64,000 bases of DNA from positions 1,234,525-1,298,524 of the forward strand of contig NZ_VZRA01000001.1 in the NCBI RefSeq assembly GCF_008802355.1. Direction: 5' to 3'. How positions within the stretch are numbered: position 1 is the stretch's first letter; each line of letters opens with the position of its first letter. Source of the DNA: Oryzomonas sagensis (lineage in GTDB: Bacteria; Desulfobacterota; Desulfuromonadia; Geobacterales; Pseudopelobacteraceae). Positions 34,712 to 41,225 of this stretch are shown piece by piece. The translations under genes and the position numbers were made by a program. Under the pieces are notes generated by a model that saw only the letters and a list, made by a program, of their open reading frames with translations, searched no databases and was not told where the DNA came from.

Positions 34712-34978
34712 CTATTCGTCAAGCTTTCGATAGAGTGTAGTTTTGCCAATTTTTAATCTGGCTGCTGCGAGCTTCTTATTATCGCCACACGAGCGTAGCA
34801 TGGACAAAATGTATTCCCTCTCCATTTCTTCCCGTGAAAAATCCCGGTTTGCTAAAACCGCTGTCGTGGTGGAGAGGTGAATTTCCTCGGGAAAGTCTTC
34901 CGGTTCAATGCAATTCCCATTACAAACAACCAGGCTCCGCTCAATAACGTTTTGGAGCTCACGAACATTTTCGGGCCG
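34712..34978 (-). pseudogene. C-terminal remnant of a sigma-54-dependent regulator
   Basis: The - strand encodes 88 residues beginning RPENVRELQNVIERSLVVC. They continue to a Fis-type helix-turn-helix (CGDNKKLAAARLKIGKTTLY) and end at TAG 34712. This corresponds to the end of the AAA+ domain (normally WPGNVREL) plus the DNA-binding domain of NtrC-type activators. A stop codon directly precedes the fragment, and the effector and ATPase regions are absent. It is a truncated gene inside the island, probably once paired with a sensor. Confidence 0.8.
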
Positions 34979-35117
34979 CTAACAGAAAAAGATGTCCGAG
35001 CCGGTAATTCCGTCCCAGATAGCAAAAGCCCCTGACCTTGCCATAGCTGTTAGTCACAGTTTTGGTCAAAGCCAAGGGCTCTATGCTGATAACTATCTGC
35101 AATAGTTATCTTTTTAA

Positions 35118-35140
35118 TGGTGCGCCTGGAGAGATTCGAA
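35118..35140 (-). repeat. tRNA-Arg 3' end, intact copy of the att repeat
   Basis: Bases 35122-35140 are duplicated exactly at 31653-31671. Here they form part of the complete tRNA, as expected when an integrating element restores the tRNA 3' end. Confidence 0.8.
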
Positions 35141-35194
35141 CTCCCGACCTACGGATTCGTAGTCCGTTGCTCTATCCAGCTGAGCTACAAGCGC
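35118..35194 (-). tRNA. tRNA-Arg (ACG)
   Basis: The 77-base cloverleaf read on the - strand starts GCGCTTG and ends CAGGCGC-A-CCA, a 7-bp acceptor stem with encoded CCA. The anticodon loop CTACGAA gives anticodon ACG. The T-loop GTTCGAATC is canonical. Its 3' end is the apparent integration site of the island to its left. Confidence 0.95.
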
Positions 35195-35241
35195 AAGCTG
35201 ATTTTCCTGAAACAAAAGGGTCGGTACCCTCTGGAAAATAA

Positions 35242-35317
<76 letters not shown>

Positions 35318-35331
35318 GAAAAAGGATTTTT

Positions 35332-35361
35332 TATATACCCCGATTTGATTCGAACTGTCAA
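35332..35361 (-). promoter_or_regulatory. Promoter of the tRNA-Phe/tRNA-Arg transcript
   Basis: TTGACA (35361-35356) and TATATA (35337-35332) are spaced by 18 bases on the - strand and end 15 bases before tRNA-Phe. This is close to the sigma-70 consensus. Confidence 0.75.
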
Positions 35362-35394
35362 TGAAAAACTGCCCTTTGCCGGGCCTGTCTCACA

Positions 35395-36471
35395 TTATTT
35401 CTCTTCGGCCCGCTGAACCCGGATGGGAACGTAGTTGCAGAAGGGCTCTTCCTCCATGTAATCGCCGTGCACCGCATCCGCCCTGGCCCGGCACCCGCCG
35501 CAGACGTTGATGTATTCGCATTGCCCGCATTTGCCCTTGTAGGCTTTGAAGTCGCGGAGATTCTGGAAGATTTCCGAATTCTCCCAGATCTCGCGGAACG
35601 GGGTCTGCTTGACGTTCCCGGCGACCCGATGGAAGTAGGAACAGGGCTTGACGTTGCCGAAGCAGTCGATCAGGCAGATGGTCTGGGCGGCGATACACCC
35701 CTTGCCGCCGCCGGTGGAAAACGTCAGGGAGCGCCGCTCAAACTTGAGCCCCTCCGCTTTGGCTTTCTGGGGAACGATCCGGTAGTAATGGGGGGCGCAG
35801 GTCGGCCGCATGAGGATGTCGTCTTCGACCTTTTCCTGCTGGTAGTGCCAGTCGAGGATCTCCTCGTAGTCCTCCTTGGAGATCAGCTCGTTCATGATCG
35901 CTTCGCCGCGGCCGGTGGGGACGATCATGAACATGTACCAGGCGGTTGCCCCCAACGATTTGGCCAGCTTGAACGTATCGGCAATGTCATGCTGATTGCG
36001 CTTGGTAAAGGACGAGTTGATCAGGAATTTCTGGCCGTTGCGGCGGAAGATCTCGGCCGCGCGGATAACCCCCTCGAACGAGCCGGGGCACTGGCGAAAG
36101 TTGTCGTGAATTTCCGGTGTCGACCCATCCAGGGACAGTGACACCATCTTTATGTCGGCCTTTTTCATCTTCTGGCAAATCTCGTCGGTTACCAGGGCAC
36201 CGTTGCTTGCCATGCACATGCGCAGGCCCAGGGATGTCCCGAACTCTGCCAGTTCGAAGATATCCGGTCTCAAGAGCGGCTCGCCGCCGGAGAGTACGAT
36301 GACCGGTTTGGAGAATGCGGCGATTTCGGACAGCAGCTTTTTCCCCTCATCCGTCGTGAAGTCGCCTTCCGATGAGGTCATGTCCGAAGAGCAGCGGCAG
36401 TGCACGCAGCGCAGATTGCATTTCTGCGTGGTTTCCCAGGCGATCCATTTGGGTACAAATTCCTCGCGCAT
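35395..36471 (-). CDS. Radical SAM/SPASM protein, AhbC/AhbD/NirJ-like
   Basis: This 358-residue enzyme has the radical SAM cluster motif C18-x3-C22-x2-C25 (CNLRCVHC), [10 protein letters not shown] and [17 protein letters not shown]-type C-terminal domain carries many cysteines ([38 protein letters not shown]). The pattern resembles AhbC/AhbD and NirJ, which act late in the siroheme route to haem used by many anaerobes. This would fit an organism rich in c-type cytochromes. I cannot tell AhbC from AhbD by eye, and a peptide-modifying SPASM enzyme is a lesser alternative. Confidence 0.8.
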   Translation of the reverse strand: MREEFVPKWIAWETTQKCNLRCVHCRCSSDMTSSEGDFTTDEGKKLLSEIAAFSKPVIVLSGGEPLLRPDIFELAEFGTSLGLRMCMASNGALVTDEICQKMKKADIKMVSLSLDGSTPEIHDNFRQCPGSFEGVIRAAEIFRRNGQKFLINSSFTKRNQHDIADTFKLAKSLGATAWYMFMIVPTGRGEAIMNELISKEDYEEILDWHYQQEKVEDDILMRPTCAPHYYRIVPQKAKAEGLKFERRSLTFSTGGGKGCIAAQTICLIDCFGNVKPCSYFHRVAGNVKQTPFREIWENSEIFQNLRDFKAYKGKCGQCEYINVCGGCRARADAVHGDYMEEEPFCNYVPIRVQRAEEK

Positions 36472-36568
36472 AAGGCTCCCGTCTCAAATAATAGGGCGCC
36501 CATTCGTGACGCCCATTCAAGACTTTACCGCGAATGGGCGTGTAAACTCAAGGATAATTGTTGGAGAA

Positions 36569-36587
36569 CCGTTTGTTTGCCAAACGG
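36569..36587 (+). repeat. Short hairpin in the AhbD-mglB gap
   Basis: CCGTTTG and CAAACGG flank a 5-base loop. A second inverted pair (ACGCCCATTC 36509-36518 and GAATGGGCGT 36532-36541) lies just upstream, with an extra direct copy of CGCCCATTC at about 36497-36505. They could be operator or terminator elements. Confidence 0.4.
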
Positions 36588-36619
36588 CGTATATTGGCGC
36601 TCCCCGTTTTTTAATAAAC

Positions 36620-36648
36620 TTGAAAGGGCACACCAATTCTGTTATACA
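36620..36648 (+). promoter_or_regulatory. Sigma-70 promoter of mglB-mglA
   Basis: TTGAAA (36620-36625) and TATACA (36643-36648) are separated by the ideal 17 bases, about 68 bases upstream of the mglB start. Confidence 0.75.
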
Positions 36649-36715
36649 AAAGCCTATTAACCTAGATACGTGCAATTCTGCCTGAATTTCTACGGGTAAA
36701 TGCAAGGAGCGAGGC

Positions 36716-37207
36716 ATGTCCACTCCGCAGATGGTCATGTACGACGAAGAGTTCCAGGAGATCAACGAGGTTATCGGCAGACTCCTGAAAGAGGCGAATG
36801 CCAAGGTTATCTTTCTGGTGGACAAAAACGGCCAGCTCATTTCCGGTGTGGGGGAGACCGAGCGTTTTGATACGACATCGCTGGCCTCGCTCACTGCCGG
36901 CAATATCGCTGCAACGGGCGGCCTCGCCAAGCTGATCGGTGAAAAGGAATTCTCGATCCTTTTCCATGAGGGCGAAAAGGATAATCTGCACATATCGATC
37001 GTCGGCGGCCGGGTGATCCTGGTCGTGTTGTTCGACAGCCGCTCATCCCTCGGGCTGGTCCGGCTGCGGGTGAAAAAGTCTTCGGAAGAGCTCTCGGGCA
37101 TTTTTGAAAAATTACTCAAAAAAGCGGAAGATAAGGAAAAGCGCGGGGTTTCTGATTTTCCCTTTGCCGAGATTACTGATGATGATATTGATAGCCTTTT
37201 CAGTTAA
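36716..37207 (+). CDS. mglB: MglB-like Roadblock/LC7 GTPase regulator
   Basis: This 163-residue protein has a Roadblock/LC7 fold (about residues 15-120; [18 protein letters not shown], then [20 protein letters not shown]). MglB homologues activate GTP hydrolysis by MglA and mark cell polarity in Myxococcus. The acidic C-terminal tail ([15 protein letters not shown]) could be a partner-binding peptide. It lies 20 bases before the MglA gene, its expected partner. An AAGGAGCGAGG ribosome binding site is present. Confidence 0.88.
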   Translation: MSTPQMVMYDEEFQEINEVIGRLLKEANAKVIFLVDKNGQLISGVGETERFDTTSLASLTAGNIAATGGLAKLIGEKEFSILFHEGEKDNLHISIVGGRVILVVLFDSRSSLGLVRLRVKKSSEELSGIFEKLLKKAEDKEKRGVSDFPFAEITDDDIDSLFS

Positions 37208-37227
37208 GGTTTCGAGGTAAGCTGGCA

Positions 37228-37815
37228 ATGTCCTTTATCAACTACGCCTCCCGCGAGATTAATTGCAAGATCGTCTACTACGGTCCGGGGTTGTGCGGCA
37301 AGACCACGAATCTTCAGTATATTTATCAAAAAACCGCCCCGGACGCCAAGGGCAAGATGATCAGCCTCGCAACCGAGACGGAGCGGACGCTTTTCTTTGA
37401 TTTTCTGCCGTTGGCACTGGGTGAGATCCGGGGCTTTAAAACCCGTTTTCATCTCTACACCGTTCCGGGGCAGGTCTTCTATGATGCATCGCGCAAGTTG
37501 ATCCTGAAGGGGGTCGACGGCGTTGTCTTTGTGGCCGACTCACAGGAAGAGCGCATGGACGCCAATGTGGAATCCCTGGATAACCTGCGTTTCAACCTCA
37601 AGGAACAGGGGTACGACCTTGACAAGCTCCCCTATGTTGTCCAGTACAATAAGCGCGATCTGGACAATATCGTGAGTATTGAAGAGTTGCGCCGCGAAAT
37701 CAATCCAACGAATGTCCCTGAATTCACGGGGTGCGCTACGACCGGCGAGGGGGTGTTCGAGACCCTCAAGGCGGTGGCGAAGTTGATCCTGATTGACCTG
37801 AAAAAAGGTAAGTAA
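37228..37815 (+). CDS. mglA: MglA-like small GTPase
   Basis: This 195-residue Ras-like GTPase has the P-loop GPGLCGKTT (19-27) and the switch region with [13 protein letters not shown]. It has [14 protein letters not shown] where Ras has DxxG; this TVPGQ form is typical of MglA. NKRD gives guanine specificity. In Myxococcus, MglA at the cell pole controls motility and polarity. In Geobacter-like bacteria it probably controls pilus or motility-machine placement, by inference. Confidence 0.93.
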   Translation: MSFINYASREINCKIVYYGPGLCGKTTNLQYIYQKTAPDAKGKMISLATETERTLFFDFLPLALGEIRGFKTRFHLYTVPGQVFYDASRKLILKGVDGVVFVADSQEERMDANVESLDNLRFNLKEQGYDLDKLPYVVQYNKRDLDNIVSIEELRREINPTNVPEFTGCATTGEGVFETLKAVAKLILIDLKKGK

Positions 37816-37838
37816 CACTCGAGACACCATCATTCAAG

Positions 37839-37865
37839 GCCCATGGATGGTATCTATGGGCTTTT
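37839..37865 (+). terminator. Terminator after mglA
   Basis: GCCCAT and ATGGGC pair across an 11-base loop and are followed by TTTT. The stem is short, so readthrough into the next gene is possible. Confidence 0.5.
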
Positions 37866-37891
37866 GAATGAGTAATCGTGGAGGTTCAGAT

Positions 37892-38233
37892 ATGTCAACG
37901 GAGCTGATCGACGTACCCAAGGGGATGAGCATCGTCAAATCGATCCTCGTCAAGCGTCTCCAGACCCCCGGCTATTTTGCTGATGTCTACTTGGTTATGC
38001 AGAACGGGCAATATGAAGCCGCCTTGTTCATCAACGACAAATACAAGCCCGGCCCGCCGATCCCTTACCCGCTTGATAACCCTACCGAAGAAGTAACCCA
38101 TTGGATGGGGGTGCGGCCGAGCGTGGGGCTGAGCCTGGAGGAGGCGGACCGGATCATCAGCGAGGTGGAGGGCGAGAATGCCATCCATCGCAAGAAGATG
38201 CAGGACCGCTGGAATAAGAGCGACACCCTGTAG
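37892..38233 (+). CDS. Conserved hypothetical protein downstream of mglA
   Basis: This 113-residue protein with no signal peptide begins MSTELIDVPKGMSIVKSIL and contains VYLVMQNGQYEAALFINDKY and a proline-rich PGPPIPYPLDNP stretch. The GGAGG 7 bases before ATG 37892 supports this start over one 8 codons earlier. No domain is recognised. Its position after mglBA might suggest a functional link, but a small terminator lies between. Confidence 0.7.
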   Translation: MSTELIDVPKGMSIVKSILVKRLQTPGYFADVYLVMQNGQYEAALFINDKYKPGPPIPYPLDNPTEEVTHWMGVRPSVGLSLEEADRIISEVEGENAIHRKKMQDRWNKSDTL

Positions 38234-38245
38234 CTTTCTTTCGGC

Positions 38246-38274
38246 TTGATTTTTTCGAGCCTGCATGGTAATTA
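38246..38274 (+). promoter_or_regulatory. Promoter of tRNA-Ser
   Basis: TTGATT (38246-38251) and TAATTA (38269-38274) are spaced by 17 bases, ending 33 bases before the tRNA. Confidence 0.55.
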
Positions 38275-38306
38275 GAAAACCCTGCTGAATCAGGGCTGCG
38301 ATATTT

Positions 38307-38399
38307 GGAGAGATGGCCGAGTAGGTCGAAGGCGCTCGCCTGCTAAGCGAGTATACTGGGAAACCGGTATCGAGGGTTCGAATCCCTCTCTCTCCGCCA
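38307..38399 (+). tRNA. tRNA-Ser (GCT)
   Basis: The 93-base class II tRNA runs from GGAGAGA to TCTCTCC-G-CCA. The anticodon loop CTGCTAA gives GCT. The long variable arm (TACTGGGAAACCGGTA) and T-loop GTTCGAATC are seen. The lipoprotein gene starts right after it. Confidence 0.95.
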
Positions 38400-38412
38400 T
38401 TGCGTTGTGATA

Positions 38413-38925
38413 ATGGGTGTTTTTTTGACTATAGTTGCTCGCGTGCACAAGGTACTACTTATTGTTTTGCTTTTTCTGCCGGCGTTCCTGATGGGCTGTC
38501 AGCAAAAGGGACAAGAGCAGAAGCCGCAGCCGAAGATCGATGCCGCCGGGTCGCACGTCACCAAGAAGGAAGCGACGGTTGTTGTCCCCGATGCCGTAAA
38601 GAAGTCGTGGAAGGCGGTTCGGATCGCCGTCATAGACAAGGCGAACATCAAAGAAACCGTCTATACCGTTCCCATCGGCAGTTCCGTTTCCGTCCCCGCA
38701 TTTTCCCTGGATATCGCAGTTGAGGCCTTCCTCCCCGCCTTTATCATGGAGGGGGCCGTCATGACCACCTCCTCAAACGACCTGAAGAATCCCGCTGCAA
38801 AAGTCACGATAACCGAAAAAGGGAACATCATCTTCAAAGGGTGGCTCTTTGCGCGGTTTCCGACGAACACCTTCATGCATCCGAACTATGGGTTCACCCT
38901 GGTCGATGCGGTCCCCGCCAAATAG
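38413..38925 (+). CDS. DUF2155-type lipoprotein
   Basis: This protein of about 170 residues has a lipoprotein signal ending LPAFLMGC. A charged Gln/Lys linker follows, then a beta domain with AFSLDIAVEAFLPAFIMEGAV and FARFPTNTFMHPNYGFTLVDA-like strands that match DUF2155. The start is unclear. GTG 38407, ATG 38413 and GTG 38443 are in frame, and 38443 would give the most typical short signal peptide. It lies immediately after tRNA-Ser. The function is unknown. Confidence 0.75.
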   Translation: MGVFLTIVARVHKVLLIVLLFLPAFLMGCQQKGQEQKPQPKIDAAGSHVTKKEATVVVPDAVKKSWKAVRIAVIDKANIKETVYTVPIGSSVSVPAFSLDIAVEAFLPAFIMEGAVMTTSSNDLKNPAAKVTITEKGNIIFKGWLFARFPTNTFMHPNYGFTLVDAVPAK

Positions 38926-38955
38926 CCGTCCCTGAGCGCTGTCGCCCCACGGCGT

Positions 38956-39429
38956 TCATCCCTGGGTGCCAATCGCCTCCCGGGCCAGCGTGTCGCAACG
39001 CTCGTTCTCGCTATGGCCGTTGTGGCCGCGGACCCACCTCCATTCTATGGAGTGGCGCTGGGCAAGCCCCAAAAGCGTCTCCCACAGGTCGCGGTTGACG
39101 ACCGGTTCCTTCTTGCTGTTCTGCCACCCCTTCCGTTGCCACCCCGTGATCCATTCGGTCATACCCTTTACCAGGTACTGGGAATCGGTCGTCAGAATCA
39201 CGCGGCAGGGACGGGTCAGTTGGCGCAATGCCTCAATGGCGGCGGTCAACTCCATGCGGTTATTGGTTGTGGGCGTTTCCCCGCCGGAGATCTCTTTCGT
39301 GCGCCCCTGGCAGCGCAGGATCGCGCCATAGCCGCCCGGGCCCGGATTGCCGCTGCAGGCGCCGTCGCAAAAGATCTCCACCACCCCGCCCGGCTGCTCC
39401 TGTTCGGTTTTTTTACGCTTCGCCGGCAT
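38956..39429 (-). CDS. rnhA: Ribonuclease HI
   Basis: This 157-residue enzyme degrades the RNA strand of RNA-DNA hybrids. It has the acidic active-site residues in [30 protein letters not shown] and [10 protein letters not shown], and the basic-protrusion segment [29 protein letters not shown] follows. Its start overlaps the end of the upstream acyltransferase gene by 17 bases, suggesting coupled translation. Confidence 0.95.
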   Translation of the reverse strand: MPAKRKKTEQEQPGGVVEIFCDGACSGNPGPGGYGAILRCQGRTKEISGGETPTTNNRMELTAAIEALRQLTRPCRVILTTDSQYLVKGMTEWITGWQRKGWQNSKKEPVVNRDLWETLLGLAQRHSIEWRWVRGHNGHSENERCDTLAREAIGTQG

Positions 39430-40066
39430 AGGCCCCCTCCTTCTTCAGCAGGTCGGCGATGGCGTTCATGACGCGTTCGACGATGAGTTGGTGGGTTTCC
39501 CGGGTGTCTTCCAGGCAATAGAGGTCGCTGAAGTCGAGGGGGGCGCCGAAGATAACGGAGGCGGACTGGCCGAATCCCGGGAATTTCCAGTGGTTCAGGC
39601 CGATCAGTGCTGTCGGGATGACCGTGGGCCGGGTGTCGAAGATGATCTTGCCGACGCCCCGGTTGCCCTTGCCCAGGCGTCCGTCCCGGTGGCGCGTTCC
39701 TTCGGGGAAGAGCATGACCTTCTGGTCCGCAAGCAGTTGGTTGATGATCCGGTTGGCCCTGACGTCGCGGCCGCGCCTGACGGGAAAGGCCCCCCACGAG
39801 GAGTACAGAAGACGCGGGATAAGTTTCTGGAATAGCTCCTCCTTGGCCGGAGCCCATACCATTTGCAAGGGATGGTGCCGGACGATGGCCCAGGGGAGAA
39901 AAATCGTGTCGTAGGCGGAAATGTGGTTGGAGGTAAACAGAACGCCCCCGCTGTTCGGTATCTGCCCGCCCCCCTTGGAGGTGAAGCGGTTCAGTGCCGA
40001 GGCATAGGAGCCGATCACCCAGCAGGAAAATGTTACCCAACTACGTCGTACAAGCGACCCGTTCAT
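39413..40066 (-). CDS. PlsC-like 1-acyl-glycerol-3-phosphate acyltransferase
   Basis: This 217-residue acyltransferase has the HX4D-type motif [11 protein letters not shown], a FPVRRGRD segment, [18 protein letters not shown] and a VIPTALIG block, which are motifs I-IV of the PlsC family. It likely adds the second acyl chain in phospholipid synthesis or acts on a related lysolipid. The ATG at 40066 has an AAGGA about 9 bases upstream. Upstream in-frame codons look non-coding. Confidence 0.87.
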   Translation of the reverse strand: MNGSLVRRSWVTFSCWVIGSYASALNRFTSKGGGQIPNSGGVLFTSNHISAYDTIFLPWAIVRHHPLQMVWAPAKEELFQKLIPRLLYSSWGAFPVRRGRDVRANRIINQLLADQKVMLFPEGTRHRDGRLGKGNRGVGKIIFDTRPTVIPTALIGLNHWKFPGFGQSASVIFGAPLDFSDLYCLEDTRETHQLIVERVMNAIADLLKKEGAYAGEA

Positions 40067-40213
40067 CCGTCTACTTCCTTCATAATGCCGCCGTGCGGCA
40101 GAAATGGCCTTGCAAGCTCCCCGCTTATACCATGTCCGGCACAATTCGGCAACCTCGACCGGGGCAGATTGTTCTGCGTTGGAATTGCCCAGGATTGCTG
40201 CTATAGTTCAGGC

Positions 40214-40747
40214 ATGAACGCAGACAACCGAGAGATCGTCTTCAACGGACTCGTATACGATATCGAGCAGATGCAGGTGGAGATCGGCTCCCACGGCAGC
40301 CATACCTTTCAGGTCATCCGGCATCCCGGCGGCGCCGGGGTGCTCCCGGTGCATGCAGACGGGAGCGTATCGCTGATCCGGCAACTGCGCCCGGCGGTCG
40401 ACGCCGTGCTCCTGGAGATCCCGGCCGGTCGCCTCGGCCCGGGGGAACCGCCCCTCCGCTGTGCCGGCCGCGAACTGCGGGAAGAAACCGGGATGCGGGC
40501 CGAACGGTTGGTTCCGCTCGGCACGATTCATTCGTCGCCCGGCGTTTTCGATGAGCTCGTGCACCTTTATGCGGCTACCGGCATCTCCCAGGGGGAGGCG
40601 GAACCGGAGGACGACGAGGAGATCGAGGTCGTCCGCATGCCGTTTGCCGAAGCCCTGGCCATGGCTGCCGACGGGCGCATCAGCGATGCCAAAACCATAG
40701 TTACCCTTTTCAGATGGGACCAGAGATGCACGACGCAAACTACCTGA
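40214..40747 (+). CDS. NUDIX hydrolase, ADP-ribose pyrophosphatase type
   Basis: This 177-residue enzyme has the Nudix box with GRELREETGM (the REUXEEXGU core) preceded by LLEIPAGRLGPGEPPL and followed by a proline 15 residues on, as in ADP-ribose pyrophosphatases. It probably hydrolyses ADP-ribose or a similar nucleoside diphosphate sugar. The start at 40214 precedes the first beta strand. No strong ribosome binding site is visible. Confidence 0.87.
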   Translation: MNADNREIVFNGLVYDIEQMQVEIGSHGSHTFQVIRHPGGAGVLPVHADGSVSLIRQLRPAVDAVLLEIPAGRLGPGEPPLRCAGRELREETGMRAERLVPLGTIHSSPGVFDELVHLYAATGISQGEAEPEDDEEIEVVRMPFAEALAMAADGRISDAKTIVTLFRWDQRCTTQTT

Positions 40748-40866
40748 TCGGCAGACAGCCGGTCCTTGACCGCAATGAAGGAATCCGCGCCAATCTCAGC
40801 CTCTCCCGGGAAGGCGTGCTGGAAGCCCGGGTCAAGGCCTACGGCTGGCGCAGCGGGATGTTCTGA
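40726..40866 (+). pseudogene. Possible N-terminal fragment of an HDOD/EAL-type signalling gene
   Basis: A 46-codon frame overlapping the NUDIX 3' end starts MHDANYLIGRQPVLDRNEGI. This closely resembles the conserved N-terminus of EAL/HDOD proteins (the LGRQPILDR motif). After that it departs from the family (NLSLSREGVLEARVKAYGW) and stops two bases before the next gene. It looks like a small gene relic, or a short peptide. The homology rests on about 15 residues. Confidence 0.45.
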
Positions 40867-40868
40867 AC

Positions 40869-41225
40869 ATGAGTGCCTATGCCGTAAGCGAGGAGAAAAA
40901 CCGCTGGCTCATCCGCAAGATGGCCGAGCTGGGGGTGACGGAGGAGGACCTGGAGGAGACCTTTGTCCGGTCGTCGGGCAACGGCGGCCAACATGTCAAC
41001 AAGACCTCCACCTGCGTCCAGTTGCGCCACAAGCCCAGCGGCATCACCGTAAGCGCTTCCCGGGAGCGCAGCCAGTCGGTAAACCGTTTCCTGGCGCGGC
41101 GCGAATTGCTGGAGCGCCTTGAGGCACGGAACGGCGTGCAGACGGCCGAGATGAAACGGGTCGAAAAACTACGCAAACAGAAAAACAGGCGCCGCAGACG
41201 GACCGCCACGAAGGTTGTATCATGA
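40869..41225 (+). CDS. Release-factor-like peptidyl-tRNA hydrolase domain protein
   Basis: This 118-residue protein is one RF-1 GGQ domain. VRSSGNGGQHVNKTSTCVQL holds G39-G40-Q41, and a basic C-terminal tail (KLRKQKNRRRRRTATK) is typical of ArfB/YaeJ-like ribosome rescue factors. It may free stalled ribosomes by hydrolysing peptidyl-tRNA. Its stop overlaps the mutS2 start (ATGA), so the two are translationally coupled. Confidence 0.85.
   Translation: MSAYAVSEEKNRWLIRKMAELGVTEEDLEETFVRSSGNGGQHVNKTSTCVQLRHKPSGITVSASRERSQSVNRFLARRELLERLEARNGVQTAEMKRVEKLRKQKNRRRRRTATKVVS

Larger units (their letters stand above)
31649..35140. mobile_element. Degenerate genomic island integrated at tRNA-Arg
   Basis: A segment of about 3.5 kb lies between an intact tRNA-Arg gene and a direct repeat of its 3' end. 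It is visibly AT-richer than the neighbours, especially the histidine kinase gene. It contains broken genes (an IS3-like transposase end and a sigma-54 regulator end) next to intact cargo. No integrase remains inside, so it is probably the decayed rest of a larger integrative element. The boundaries are inferred from the repeat. Confidence 0.65.

Noticed and set aside
36497-36541. Repeated CGCCCATTC units that looked like a small CRISPR-like or operator array
   Set aside because: Only two direct copies and one inverted copy, with irregular spacing and no cas genes; reported only as a hairpin region.
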